Source: Chitinophagales bacterium
GTDB taxonomy: Bacteria > Bacteroidota > Bacteroidia > Chitinophagales > Chitinophagaceae
Reading direction: 5' to 3'
NCBI GenBank assembly: GCA_015655015.1
Contig: JAATFV010000046.1
Coordinates: forward strand, 1-64,000
DNA: 64,000 bases
The notes under the pieces are model-generated. The model did no database searches and was not told where the DNA came from. It was given only the letters and a program-made list of their open reading frames with translations. Position 1 is the stretch's first letter. The number at the start of each line of letters is the position of its first letter. Positions 17,001 through 25,253 of the stretch are shown piece by piece. Position numbers and translations under genes: made by a program.

Positions 17001-17716
17001 CCTGCACTTCTCTCTTTGGAGATTTTCTGGTAGCCATTGCTCACAATTACCTGGACATCTTCGCCTTCTGCAACTTTTGTTTTTGCGGTGATCAACAGAT
17101 ACGTTCTGCCGGCAACCTTTATTTCGATGGGTTCTATGTTCACTGCGGTGACCACCAGCGTGTCATTTTCTCCGACACCAGGCATAGTGAAATATCCATC
17201 GGAATTGGTGCTTGTCACCTTTGCCGAATAAGAGAAATTGCCATTGCTATTGCTCATTTTAACACTTCCCTTCACTACAATATTGGCCAGCACCGGCTCC
17301 CCTTTTTCGTTGACTACCCGGCCCTTTATTTCCAGAGGTGGTCCTGACCGCTGCTCTTCTCCTGCCGTAAGAGCAGTTTCTTTTTTTTTCACGTCTTCCT
17401 TTAAAAGGATCACCACTGTTCTTTTCAGGATACTGTATGTCAGCGGTTGGTCTTTTAAGCAGGTATCCAGTACCCGGATAAGATCCTCATCCGTGGCAGT
17501 CAGCGAGACAGGTTTTGCATGCCGCAGATCGCTCTCCGCGAAGAAGAACTGGTACCCGGATTGCCGTTCCAATTCCCGGAATAGCTTTTCCAGGGGAATG
17601 TCCTTTGTTGTAAGCGTGATTTTTTGACTGAAAGCGCGGGCGTGTACCTGGAGGGCTCCAATAAGCAGTAAGAAAGCGGTCAATTTCATAACGCGCATAG
17701 TTTTGGTAAATAGCAT
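14054..17716 (-). CDS. SusC/RagA TonB-linked receptor with STN domain (signal-transducing type)
   Basis: About 1220 residues. After the signal peptide (MKLTAFLLLIGALQVHARAFSQ) comes an STN domain at about residues 35-105 (IPLEKLFRELERQSGYQFFFAE). Next are a carboxypeptidase-regulatory-like domain, the variant SusC motif VIVSNGYQKISKERSAGSF, and a plug with IWGARASNGVVVIVTKKGR. STN-bearing SusC proteins pass ligand occupancy to FecR in the inner membrane and so to the sigma factor; both genes lie immediately upstream. Possible starts are ATG 17716, 17698 and 17689. The one at 17698 shares the context AAAACTATG with the other STN-SusC gene in this window. Confidence 0.94.
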   Translation of the reverse strand: MLFTKTMRVMKLTAFLLLIGALQVHARAFSQKITLTTKDIPLEKLFRELERQSGYQFFFAESDLRHAKPVSLTATDEDLIRVLDTCLKDQPLTYSILKRTVVILLKEDVKKKETALTAGEEQRSGPPLEIKGRVVNEKGEPVLANIVVKGSVKMSNSNGNFSYSAKVTSTNSDGYFTMPGVGENDTLVVTAVNIEPIEIKVAGRTYLLITAKTKVAEGEDVQVIVSNGYQKISKERSAGSFSIADMGTVANRSSSMNVLQRLDGLIPGLVVNNSPSAARDGNPFLIRGLTTINASRNPLIVVDGMAVDVSNVSSINPQDIASVVVLKDATAASIWGARASNGVVVIVTKKGRTGEKLKVDYDGFINFQGKPDIGYFPVLNSPQYIQASKETFDPVDYPYNTSTAYNSAYGNHTGLSPDRQILYDVNRGVLTQGQGDAKLDSLSNISNASQIKNVWYRPASLMNHTISLSGGSDKYAVYGSFAYTNTRDYTPGDRNNMYKINVRQDFNFSRYLKVYLITDLSNTTTSSNRSIAIDDRFLPYQLFRDPAGNSISMPYMGHVSEEQRPAIEALSGIGLNYDPLDNVTTGFTKSYAFLGRFNGGVTVNLLKGLRFEGLYGYIRGANRTQQYDDHTNYQQRINVLNFAVADPGGTVTYNLPATGGMYTVSNATLENWVVRDQLVYDHGWKNDLHQLTALFGQEAQEQRTVVNNSTVYGYDLETETYATLDYKTLTSAGIATPILAQSPTGSILSGNTFFGESESVPRSRFTSYYANAAYTFDRKYTVNGSWRNDQSNLFGLNRSAQRKPVWSVGLKWLLSGETLMEGAKQVDHLALRVTYGITGISPSPGSASSYDVLAPVALPYAPGGQGFSISTAANPSLTWESTKTYNLGVDFGLFNNRITGSADFYKKETSNLLGNLNVNPITGFNAIYGNVGSLSNKGAEVIINTVNIRKRDFGWTTSATLSYNKNKISSLGFLNAPVTGDYQVLHNVYMAGDPAFSVFAYNYAGLDSLGDPRIKAAGKTTKVIGAAQPGDVLNMGVYQPVWSGGLSNLFNYKSFALSVNIVYNLGSVMFRDANTVYTYNNGPGGFIQNQDFQAGNLNAEFAGRWKQPGDEARTNIPSFVGNAATDGQRRNTNYYIYGNLNVVSASYAKIRDITLSYAVPPSVVKKMNAERLVFRVQLSNLMLWKANHYGIDPEFQDARYGIRSMPFNQKTITIGAHLTL

Positions 17717-17724
17717 ACCTTTGT

Positions 17725-17821
17725 GTTGTTTGCGTTTAACAATAAGATCTTCGTCGATTTTTATTCAACGGACTCAAACGTTTGCCGCTCCAAGGTTCCA
17801 GCCTTGAGCGGCTTTTGTTTT
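17725..17821 (+). ncRNA. Candidate antisense sRNA between fecR and susC (locus 1)
   Basis: On the plus strand, opposite to both flanking genes, TACCTTTG at 17716-17723 matches the -7 motif TAnnTTTG. The hairpin GCCGCTCcAAGG-TTCCAG-CCTTGAGCGGC at 17784-17812, followed by TTTTGTTTT, is a canonical intrinsic terminator. The RNA between them would be about 90 nt and fully complementary to the susC leader. Bacteroides cis-antisense RNAs of the DonS type lie in the same place at sigma/anti-sigma controlled loci. The hairpin apex GGTTCCAGCC is repeated at locus 2 (33464-33473). The -33 half of the promoter is not evident. Confidence 0.42.
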
Positions 17822-18959
17822 AGTTCCGGTACGGTCTTACAATTATTTTTCTGCCGTCGGTTTCAAATTTTATTTTTTTGGTTAATTCAAGTGTTTGCAG
17901 AAGTTCAGACAGGTTCACATTCCTGGAAATTCCTCCTCCGAATGTCTCATTTATATTCCCTTCGTATGTCACCTCAATATTGTACCATCTTGCTACCTGC
18001 CGCATAATGCTCCGGATATCCATTGAATGAAAGCGAAACATGCCTTCCCGCCAGGCTACAATATCTTCTGTATCCACCTTTTCTATTTTTCCATCCGTAT
18101 ATTGTTCCCCTGGCCGCAGGATCACAGTATTGACTCTTGCGGATCCTTGTATCAGCGTGGTACGCATATTTGCTTCATCGTCGTAAGCATTTACATTAAA
18201 CTCCGTCCCCAGATCCTCTATGACGGCCCCTTTTGTTTCTATCCTGAACGGACTGGCGGCATCGTGTTTCACTTTAAAATAGGCTTCTCCCGTCATAGAT
18301 ATCCGTCGTTCGCCCGCGCTGAACCGAAGAGGATAACGGATGCGGGAGGCTGCATTGAGCCAGACCGTTGAAGCGTCGGGTAGTTTGATCATCAATTCCT
18401 GCCCATTGGCAGTTACCACTTCATTATACTGCTGGCCGGTGCCGGCCGGCGTTCCCTTATAGCTGATGCCGCCTTCTGCATCTTTATAGATCTCCAGGTC
18501 GCCGTCCCGGGCCACCAATCCTTCTTTTGTATTATCCAGGTCGATCAAGCTGCCATTTCCCAACTTCAGCAGAGCTCCTTTATGGCCAGGAGGTCTATTG
18601 GTTATGGCAGCCCGGGCAACCGGTCCGGATATTCGTCCGCGGTTCAAAAAAAAGAATAGGGCCGCACCTGTCACCAGCAATAATACGGCGGCGGCAACCC
18701 GTCCGTAACGGAAGCTGATACGCCGGACCCTGGCCGGTGCACTGTCGATGGAAAGGACAGCAGTCAGTATCTGTTCCGAAATTCCGGAAGGCAGTTCGAC
18801 AGGTGATAGATCCATTCCCGGGTAACGCAAAGCCAGCTCTTCCAGCGTCTGCCGGGCATCGGGATGCCGGACAAGCTCCAGGAACTCTCTTCTTTCCTCA
18901 TCGGATGCTTTACCCTCCAGGTAAAGGCGGAACAATGATTCTAAGCGTTCTCTATTCAT
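17820..18959 (-). CDS. FecR family anti-sigma factor
   Basis: Inner-membrane anti-sigma regulator that holds the cognate ECF sigma factor until signalled by the STN domain of the SusC downstream; about 379 residues from the chosen ATG at 18959 (MNRERLESLFRLYLEGKASDEE). The longer frame to 19046 overlaps the sigma gene and starts with an unlikely sequence. Layout: cytoplasmic anti-sigma helices 1-70, one membrane span (VAAAVLLLVTGAALFFFL) near 80-100, the FecR beta domain with LPDASTVWLNAASRIRYP and GEAYFKVKHDAASPFRI, and a C-terminal DUF4974 domain (MDIRSIMRQVARWYNIEVTYEG). Its stop lies in the T-tract of the antisense terminator. Confidence 0.93.
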   Translation of the reverse strand: MNRERLESLFRLYLEGKASDEERREFLELVRHPDARQTLEELALRYPGMDLSPVELPSGISEQILTAVLSIDSAPARVRRISFRYGRVAAAVLLLVTGAALFFFLNRGRISGPVARAAITNRPPGHKGALLKLGNGSLIDLDNTKEGLVARDGDLEIYKDAEGGISYKGTPAGTGQQYNEVVTANGQELMIKLPDASTVWLNAASRIRYPLRFSAGERRISMTGEAYFKVKHDAASPFRIETKGAVIEDLGTEFNVNAYDDEANMRTTLIQGSARVNTVILRPGEQYTDGKIEKVDTEDIVAWREGMFRFHSMDIRSIMRQVARWYNIEVTYEGNINETFGGGISRNVNLSELLQTLELTKKIKFETDGRKIIVRPYRN

Positions 18960-19014
18960 ACTATTATATTGACTCCGGAAAACTGTCCGGATTATTAGTC
19001 TTCTCAAAAAAATC

Positions 19015-19593
19015 TTAGTGTAATAATAGGAGGGCCCACAGGACAAGATCCAGGCGACTGACCAGGAAAGCTCTTACAACCCTCAGGGCGATAGTCAGAT
19101 GTACACTGACCGTAGCTTGTGAGATCCCTAATTTTTCGGCAATTTCTGCCCGGCTTATTCCTTGAATTCTGGATAATTGAAAGATTTTCCGCTGCTGCGG
19201 ACTGAGGCGTTCCAGGGCTTGCTTCAGCAATTCCTTTAACTGATAGTCATCCGATAGGGTTGCTCCGAATGGCGTCTCCGCCGGGTTCCAGGACAATAGT
19301 TCTTCCTTACGTTTCCCTTCAAGAGCCATTTTTTGTAAAGCCGTAAGACTTAGGTTTATCACAATCCGATACAGCCAGGCTGGAAAATTTTCTATACCGG
19401 CCAGTTTCTGCCTGTTCTTCCAGATACGAACAAAGCTGTCCTGCACTACTTCTTCCGCAATAAGTCTGTCCTGCGTATACCGAAGAGCAACCGTATTTAC
19501 CCGATCTTTATAATGATAGAACAGTTGTCTGAAAGCCTGCTGATTGCCGGCAGCCACTGCATGAATGACTGTTATTTCATCATAATAATTCAC
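19015..19593 (-). CDS. ECF-type RNA polymerase sigma-70 factor
   Basis: A 192-residue extracytoplasmic-function sigma factor that should direct transcription of the susC-susD-tlpA genes downstream. Region 2 spans about residues 10-95 (AFRQLFYHYKDRVNTVALRYTQDRLIAEEVVQDSFVRIWKN). Region 4 spans 118-175 (ALERLSPQQRKIFQLSRIQGISRAEIAEKLGISQATVSVHL) with its helix-turn-helix. It ends in a hydrophobic tail (LVLWALLLLH), common in Bacteroidota members of this family. The order sigma, fecR, STN-susC, susD is standard. The fecR ATG at 18959 lies 55 bases after its stop. Confidence 0.94.
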   Translation of the reverse strand: MNYYDEITVIHAVAAGNQQAFRQLFYHYKDRVNTVALRYTQDRLIAEEVVQDSFVRIWKNRQKLAGIENFPAWLYRIVINLSLTALQKMALEGKRKEELLSWNPAETPFGATLSDDYQLKELLKQALERLSPQQRKIFQLSRIQGISRAEIAEKLGISQATVSVHLTIALRVVRAFLVSRLDLVLWALLLLH

Positions 19594-19780
19594 AATAAGC
19601 TCGCAGTTATCTGATTAAAAGCGGAATCCTGAGCGATCCACCTGAGCGCCCGGCAATTGATCGCCAATATGTTGATCAGCCGGGCGTCCTCCTCAAATAT
19701 ATGCAATATGTTGTGACGTTTACTTAGGGGAGCGGAATCCTGCTTTTCCGATACCTGTAAAATTGATCAGCACCTCATAT

Positions 19781-19846
19781 ACGTATCGCACATTTTATGG
19801 AGACACGGTAAAAGTCATTACGGAGTGGCTGCAAAATCATAATTGA
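19781..19846 (+). pseudogene. 3'-end remnant of a second D-2-hydroxyacid dehydrogenase
   Basis: These 66 bases match 11048-11113, the last 22 codons of the broken dehydrogenase, with six differences and no gaps. Five of the six are synonymous, and the encoded tail TYRTFYGDTVKVITEWLQNH is unchanged except for the final residue (N for H). The last 47 bases differ at one position. Further upstream only a CACCTCATAT block of the active-site region can still be aligned, after a deletion of about 21 bases. It is therefore the stump of a paralogue or a recombined copy. Its stop end overlaps, antisense, the last ten codons of the GMC oxidoreductase. Confidence 0.8.
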
Positions 19847-21533
19847 ACGACCAGCCTCTTTCCCGGGCCATATAAATACAGCTGCGTTCGGCCAGCGCTG
19901 AAATGGTAAGGGAAGGATTAACAGACAAGGGCCTTGGAATAATAGCGCCATCGCTGATATAAAGTCCCGGGTAAACGGCATTACCCGTTGTGCCGGTGAA
20001 GACCTGCCCTTTGTCGTTAACGACACCCATACTGGCATCCTCTCCCATGATACACCCGCCCAGGGGATGAACGGAGACCAGGCTGCTGGAAAAAAGTTTG
20101 GTCCAGGCGGGATTTTTGGTATAGACGCCGCCCAGTGTTTTGGTAAGGGCCAATAGCTGATCATTCACCTTCCCGTAGATCGGTTGTTTTCCTGCATCGG
20201 GCCAAACTACCCGTATACGGTCGTCTTCCAGCGCCATTTTCCCATTGCCATCGTCATTCGACATGCAGAGGTAGACCAGTGTATGATTGGCAGAGCCATG
20301 ATAAGGTCCCCTGAGACCCGTATCAAGCTCTCTTTTTCTTTTTTTCACCCAGCCGCCCAGATCCGTATGGGTCGGGACACCCTCCAGCTTGGAGGCCAGC
20401 GACACCATGCCATAAAAGACTTTAGCCAGCATACCGGGCGCGGCGCCATCCGCGATCAGCATTCCCTGTCTGCTATCGGTTGGGTCGCGGAGATCGATAA
20501 CGCTGCTCATGCCGGGACCTACGGGATCATTCGCGTCAGGAAGCTTCTTACCCATTCCAATAGCATTGGCACGCACATCGCTGTTATAAGCAAAAGCCAG
20601 GAAATCGCCATTGCCGGTAAAATGAGCACCTGTCAGGTCCGAAGAGGGCAGCCCATTCTGTTTAGAGCGAAGAAGTATTTCCGTACTTCCCAAGGTGCCT
20701 CCGGCCAGCACTACCACCTCTGCCAGTATAAAGGAAGTCGGGGCATCTAATTTTTCCTGGCCGGTAGTCAGGAGGTTATAATGCACCTTCCATTGATCAT
20801 CCAGTTTCTCTACATAACGGACATTCACCTGTGTGTAGATTTCTGCACCGTGATTAGCTGCATCCGGCAGATAATTCATGATCAGGGTATTTTTTGCACT
20901 GTAGTTGCAGCCGGAACAACAATCCCCGCAGCCATTACAGGGTTGCTGTTCCACCCCGACATGATTAGGTCCGTTGATATCGAAGTTCACATAGATGGGA
21001 GCCAGTTTCCAATGGTCACCCAAGCCGGTTTTTTCCGCTGCTGTTTTCAGCGATAAGGTCTTGGCCGGTAACGGTGAGGCGGTAACCGGAAGAGTGGTCG
21101 TTCTCAACATATCATGTACCGTTGAAAAAGCTTTCTGTAAAGTAACAGCGTCATCCCGTAATGCTGCCGGCCAGCAAGGGTCCGCAAAGACATTTTCTTC
21201 CGGCTCCAGACCGACATTGGCATTGATGAGAGAGCCGCCGCCAAGCCCACAGCCCTTGATCACCGTTATGTCCGGATTCACCCTGACATCGAACATCCCG
21301 GTCTTTTTCCCCAGCTGTAATTTAGGGGTATCGATCTGCGTCTCGGCTGAAGACTCCTTGAATTCATTCGGATATTCTCCGGGCAGGATCTCCCGGCCCC
21401 GTTCGAACAGACACACCTTTTTCCCGGCACGGGCCATCCGGGAGGCGGTAATGGAGCCGCCATATCCTGATCCGATCACGACTACATCGTATGCAGGCTT
21501 TAACGCTGAAATGGGTAGCGATAATCTTTTCAT
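19818..21533 (-). CDS. GMC family FAD-dependent oxidoreductase (cholesterol-oxidase-like)
   Basis: A 571-residue flavoprotein. The N-terminal Rossmann motif is YDVVVIGSGYGGSITASRMA (residues 14-33), then CGLGGGSLINANVGLEPEE. A cysteine cluster, CNGCGDCCSGCN, lies near residues 199-210. The C-terminal substrate domain has SVHPLGGCIMGEDASMGVVND, with a likely catalytic His near 487, and YPGLYISDGAIIPRPLSVNPSLTISALAERS. The family oxidises alcohols, sterols or sugars with FAD, using O2 or another acceptor; the substrate here is unknown. No signal peptide is evident. The final codons (SFNYDFAATP) are encoded antisense to the dehydrogenase stump at 19781-19846, so the native C-terminus may have been replaced. 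Confidence 0.9.
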   Translation of the reverse strand: MKRLSLPISALKPAYDVVVIGSGYGGSITASRMARAGKKVCLFERGREILPGEYPNEFKESSAETQIDTPKLQLGKKTGMFDVRVNPDITVIKGCGLGGGSLINANVGLEPEENVFADPCWPAALRDDAVTLQKAFSTVHDMLRTTTLPVTASPLPAKTLSLKTAAEKTGLGDHWKLAPIYVNFDINGPNHVGVEQQPCNGCGDCCSGCNYSAKNTLIMNYLPDAANHGAEIYTQVNVRYVEKLDDQWKVHYNLLTTGQEKLDAPTSFILAEVVVLAGGTLGSTEILLRSKQNGLPSSDLTGAHFTGNGDFLAFAYNSDVRANAIGMGKKLPDANDPVGPGMSSVIDLRDPTDSRQGMLIADGAAPGMLAKVFYGMVSLASKLEGVPTHTDLGGWVKKRKRELDTGLRGPYHGSANHTLVYLCMSNDDGNGKMALEDDRIRVVWPDAGKQPIYGKVNDQLLALTKTLGGVYTKNPAWTKLFSSSLVSVHPLGGCIMGEDASMGVVNDKGQVFTGTTGNAVYPGLYISDGAIIPRPLSVNPSLTISALAERSCIYMARERGWSFNYDFAATP

Positions 21534-21713
21534 AAAATTAGTATAAGGATGAGTCCGTCTTTTGCGCAGGTGATGGGGCAGCCAGTCTGTTTAGTCTTTG
21601 TTATTTTCCGTGACGGGGATATAAGTTAAGACAAAAGAATGTAAAAAGATCTCCTTTTTATTTAAATTTCAGTATGAAAATGTCCTTTTTCCTGGTTTAC
21701 CGGGAGCGAATGC

Positions 21714-24269
21714 CTAAAAATCAATCTTGATCAAAGTCCTTACTCCCCATTGCGGCGCATTGGGATGTTCTAAATAGGTAAACCGCCGGACCAGGTCTAC
21801 CCGCACCAGCTTAAAAATGTTTCCAATGCCAACGCTGCCTTCGACATAGGGACCGTTGTTCAGGGAGTATGTTGTCGGTACTCCCCCGGCATTTACCGGG
21901 AAACGGAGCAAAGACGGATCATAGGCAGGGTTATTTTCATTTCTTATGCCTCCCCACAAGGCTTTTACATTTATGATCTCCCTCCATTTCAACCGTTTAA
22001 GTAAGGGGACCTTATTGAAAAGGAAACCATTAAAGTGATGATCTATATTGATCGAAGCATAGTGGTCGCTGACAAATTCAAGGAAATTCATCAGATTATA
22101 AGACTGCAATTGAAAAGAGTAAGTCTGATTGGCGCGATGGATATCCAACAAAGGATAGGGAACTTTGCCAAAAAGGTAAGCGCCCTCGACCGTCACATCC
22201 GTATAGCCGAGCTGAGACAGGTAAAACCGCTTATTGATATTGATCGCTATATGCTGATAAGTATATTCTCCCCCTAAAAGCCCCTGAATACCCTGATTGT
22301 ATCTTAACGTCATGACAGGATATTTATCTGTGATAGGAGTCCGGTACAATTTACCCTGGTAAAACTTTTCATGGGGTGCATACCGCAGTCCCAACGAAAG
22401 CTCGGTGGTCTGAATCCCGCTGACCGTTGCGGGAAGATCATTGGCAAGCTTCTGAAAATATAAGGAGCCGCCAGGGTGCTGGTCCCACCATTTTAATCCC
22501 AGCGAGTAGGAAAAATGATTTTCCCACTCGTGTATATAATCCAGCCTGAAGATGTCATTGTAGAGCAGCTGGTCATTAACTCCCCGTTTGAAAGAAAGGA
22601 GAAAATTATTCTCCTGGACAAATTGCAGCTCCAGCCCGGGAATCTTCGTATCGTGCTGGAAACTGGCTCTTACAAAATGCTGCGGGAAAGTATAAATCGA
22701 CTTATTATTAATGGAATAGGCGCCGCTTAAAAAATATTTGAATTTATCATCCCGGGTGCCATAAGCCACGTAGGTCTCAAAATAATATCTCCTGCTCAGG
22801 GCAGCGGTCGTTCTGCCTCCCAGCCGTGGCCGGAAGCCTTCCACCGGGTTAAAACTATAAAATGCATTCAATGGACCTATCTCGAAGGGGCCTGTATTCT
22901 TATATCCGACTAATAGTATGGTGGCAATATCCATCGCCCTCCTGAATGACGGCACTTTCTGAAGGCTGTCGATATTTTTATAAACGAGTGAGGTATCCTT
23001 GTCCAGGGTATCGGGCCTGTGCGAAGACCAGTAGCCGGTGTCTTTCTCCTGCGCATCCGGCAGGGTGACCAGGGCGGGGCCCTCATAAATTTCTTTTGGT
23101 CTTTGCCTTCCCACCACAAAGCTATCCAGCTTAACGAGGCGTTCGCCGAATATACCGCCGCCCCTGTTCTTATTTAAGCCAAAGTCCATTTTCGCGTCGC
23201 TCTGGCTAAGCTTATATTTATCATCGTTACTCTTATCGAAGGTGAGCCGGATCTCCAGCTGGCGGACAAAATTGAGGTTTATTTTCTTGTCGACAGACAG
23301 AACGGCGCCCTGCACGGCATAGTTGCTGTCCATGGTAATATACAACACACCTTCAAACAGCAGATCAGTATTATTGCGGGGCCAGAAACCCAGCTCGATC
23401 AGCTGAGGGGTCTGGTCTTTGATCGTATCCCGGATGAAAAATTTATAAAAGGCCGGCGCACTATTGGCGATAGGACTCAATAGCTGGTTGGTCATCAACA
23501 GGATATTGTTGTCATAAATATTGATATCCTGGTACATAAAATTCAGGTAGGCGGAGAGCCCTTTGTTGTCGATGAAGTTCTCGTCGTATTTGACTTGCTT
23601 ATCAGCCCTGATGATCTGCTTGTTGGCATAGGGCGATCGCCGGTAATAATTGTCGGACAGCTTCTCTTCCATGTACAGCGGCAGCAAGGTTTTTCCGCCT
23701 ATCGCGCTTGAATCCTGCTCACGAAAAAGGAATTGATATTTTTTGAACATCCGCTTATTCCTGAATGAATCCGAAAGGTTCCCCAGGGATACGATCATCC
23801 GTTCATATTTTCGATATTCGGTATAACTATAACTCTCCGGCCTGTTCTGCGACTTATGGGCAATCACTTGCCGGATAAGATCTACTGCCGGGTTGTTCTT
23901 ATTGGAATATTTTTTCTTCTTTCCTGATCTAACCACTACCTCGCTCAGTTTGTCGGCATCCGGTACCAATCGGATATTTATGACCTGTTCAATTCCGGGA
24001 GCTACTTCAAAACGGGCCGTCTTATACCCGATCGCCGACACAGTGATCTGCGTAAACGCATTCATTGACTTCAACGTAAAATTACCCTGGTCATTTGTAT
24101 TAACGCCTATTCCCTTCCCGGAAAAGGCAACGCTTGCCATAGGAACCGGCATCTTTGTCCTGGTATCCGTCACCGTTCCTGAAACGATCGTGCCCTGCGC
24201 AAAAAGAGAAGTCGGGTATGCTATGAGGAATATCTCTAAAAGCCATTTTATGCTGACTGGAAAATTCAT
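21714..24269 (-). CDS. DUF5686 and carboxypeptidase-regulatory-like domain protein
   Basis: An outer-membrane-associated protein of about 851 residues from ATG 24269, chosen because MNFPVSIKWLLEIFLIAYPTSLFAQ is a clean signal peptide. GTG 24332 and ATG 24320 are longer alternatives. An N-terminal carboxypeptidase-regulatory-like domain (GTVTDTRTKMPVPMASVAF ... NTNDQGNFTLKS) covers about residues 28-110, followed by VVVRSGKKKKYSNKNNPAVDLIRQVI and a long DUF5686 region with alternating beta-strands to the C-terminus. Such proteins are widespread in Bacteroidota and lack a settled function. The PAP2 gene precedes it on the same strand, its stop overlapping the GTG in GTGA, so translational coupling from that start is possible. 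Confidence 0.9.
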   Translation of the reverse strand: MNFPVSIKWLLEIFLIAYPTSLFAQGTIVSGTVTDTRTKMPVPMASVAFSGKGIGVNTNDQGNFTLKSMNAFTQITVSAIGYKTARFEVAPGIEQVINIRLVPDADKLSEVVVRSGKKKKYSNKNNPAVDLIRQVIAHKSQNRPESYSYTEYRKYERMIVSLGNLSDSFRNKRMFKKYQFLFREQDSSAIGGKTLLPLYMEEKLSDNYYRRSPYANKQIIRADKQVKYDENFIDNKGLSAYLNFMYQDINIYDNNILLMTNQLLSPIANSAPAFYKFFIRDTIKDQTPQLIELGFWPRNNTDLLFEGVLYITMDSNYAVQGAVLSVDKKINLNFVRQLEIRLTFDKSNDDKYKLSQSDAKMDFGLNKNRGGGIFGERLVKLDSFVVGRQRPKEIYEGPALVTLPDAQEKDTGYWSSHRPDTLDKDTSLVYKNIDSLQKVPSFRRAMDIATILLVGYKNTGPFEIGPLNAFYSFNPVEGFRPRLGGRTTAALSRRYYFETYVAYGTRDDKFKYFLSGAYSINNKSIYTFPQHFVRASFQHDTKIPGLELQFVQENNFLLSFKRGVNDQLLYNDIFRLDYIHEWENHFSYSLGLKWWDQHPGGSLYFQKLANDLPATVSGIQTTELSLGLRYAPHEKFYQGKLYRTPITDKYPVMTLRYNQGIQGLLGGEYTYQHIAININKRFYLSQLGYTDVTVEGAYLFGKVPYPLLDIHRANQTYSFQLQSYNLMNFLEFVSDHYASINIDHHFNGFLFNKVPLLKRLKWREIINVKALWGGIRNENNPAYDPSLLRFPVNAGGVPTTYSLNNGPYVEGSVGIGNIFKLVRVDLVRRFTYLEHPNAPQWGVRTLIKIDF

Positions 24270-24328
24270 ACCGGATTTGTCTTTATAGGGTCTAAAAATG
24301 CTTAACCTGTTCACCGACATGGTTCTGT

Positions 24329-24946
24329 TCACCCATCTTTGGGTGCATGGTCTTCATGAAAATCCGGTGTATGGCGGCAGATATATTTGAAAATGCCAAA
24401 TATCAACCGCCCCGTTAGCAACCCAAAAACAGCACCGGCCAAAATATCGGCAGGAAAGTGTTTGCCGACGTAAACCTGTGCATAACCTATGATGAGCGCC
24501 CATAACCACAGCCATTGCCACTTTCTTCCGGTCACTGTTCTTATGTAGCAAAACCAGAACATGGCCAGGCCAAAGTGGTTTGCCGCATGATTGGACGGAA
24601 ATGAATAGTTGCCGCCACAATCGATCAGAATTCTTATCCGCCCTTCTAATCCCGGGTCATAACACGGCCGGAGCCGATGAAAAAAAGGTTTTAATATGTC
24701 CGAGCAGCTCAAGTCTGTGATAGCAACGACAAGCACGCTTAAAAAAGTAAAGAAAAAAACCTTTCCCTTCATTTTAATCACACTGTATAAGAGCAAACAT
24801 GCATACAAGGGAATCCAGGTATAGGGATTCCTTAAGGTTATCATTATAGGGTCAAGTATTTTACTGTCGGAATCATGGTTGATCAACATAAAGAGGATCT
24901 TGTCCACTCTTTTCGCAACAGAAAATGTCGTTTGCAATATTGACAT
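24329..24946 (-). CDS. PAP2-family membrane phosphatase
   Basis: A 205-residue integral membrane phosphatase of the type-2 phosphatidic acid phosphatase family, which dephosphorylates lipid substrates such as phosphatidate, undecaprenyl pyrophosphate or lipid A. The three active-site motifs are visible: KPFFHRLRP (KX6RP, about residue 78), SFPSNHAANH (PSxH, about 115) and AQVYVGKHFPAD (third motif, about 160). In the last, the usual Arg before the strand is replaced by Gln, a substitution I believe also occurs in Bacteroidota lipid A phosphatases. Five to six hydrophobic segments are present. It shares a transcript with the DUF5686 gene downstream. Confidence 0.9.
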   Translation of the reverse strand: MSILQTTFSVAKRVDKILFMLINHDSDSKILDPIMITLRNPYTWIPLYACLLLYSVIKMKGKVFFFTFLSVLVVAITDLSCSDILKPFFHRLRPCYDPGLEGRIRILIDCGGNYSFPSNHAANHFGLAMFWFCYIRTVTGRKWQWLWLWALIIGYAQVYVGKHFPADILAGAVFGLLTGRLIFGIFKYICRHTPDFHEDHAPKDG

Positions 24947-25253
24947 GAAAACTTATTTATTAATAGTCAGTGTAATAAAGAATACGTGTAATGAAGAATA
25001 AAAAAGCGTTCAACGATATAATAAAGAATGAAATTATTCGAATGATGGCGTCCGATAAAGCAGATTAGAAGAAACGGCCAAATGAATCGAAGAACCGTTA
25101 TAGTTTATCGATGGCGTGTGTTGTAAGGTATTGTCAATGATTTATTGATCTAAAGGGAAATTAACGGTGATTCCGCACCAAAACTTCACCGGTCAGCTCA
25201 GGAGATGTTTTTTTATGTAGTTTTGACCAACTGATTTACTTTATCTTAACAGT
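24947..25253. other. Divergent intergenic region with a 16-bp tandem repeat
   Basis: No gene seen. GTGTAATAAAGAATAC (24970-24985) is repeated with one or two changes at 24986-25001. A -7-like TAGTTTTG lies at 25218-25225 before the kinase gene. Confidence 0.5.
25218..25225 (+). promoter_or_regulatory. -7 promoter element upstream of the LytS-type kinase gene
   Basis: TAGTTTTG matches TAnnTTTG and lies 28 bases before the ATG. A TTG at the expected -33 distance is not evident. Confidence 0.38.

Noticed and set aside
18960-19046. N-terminal extension of the first FecR overlapping the sigma gene
   Set aside because: MNRERLESLF at 18959 is the usual FecR start; the extension is antisense-like and unlike the family.
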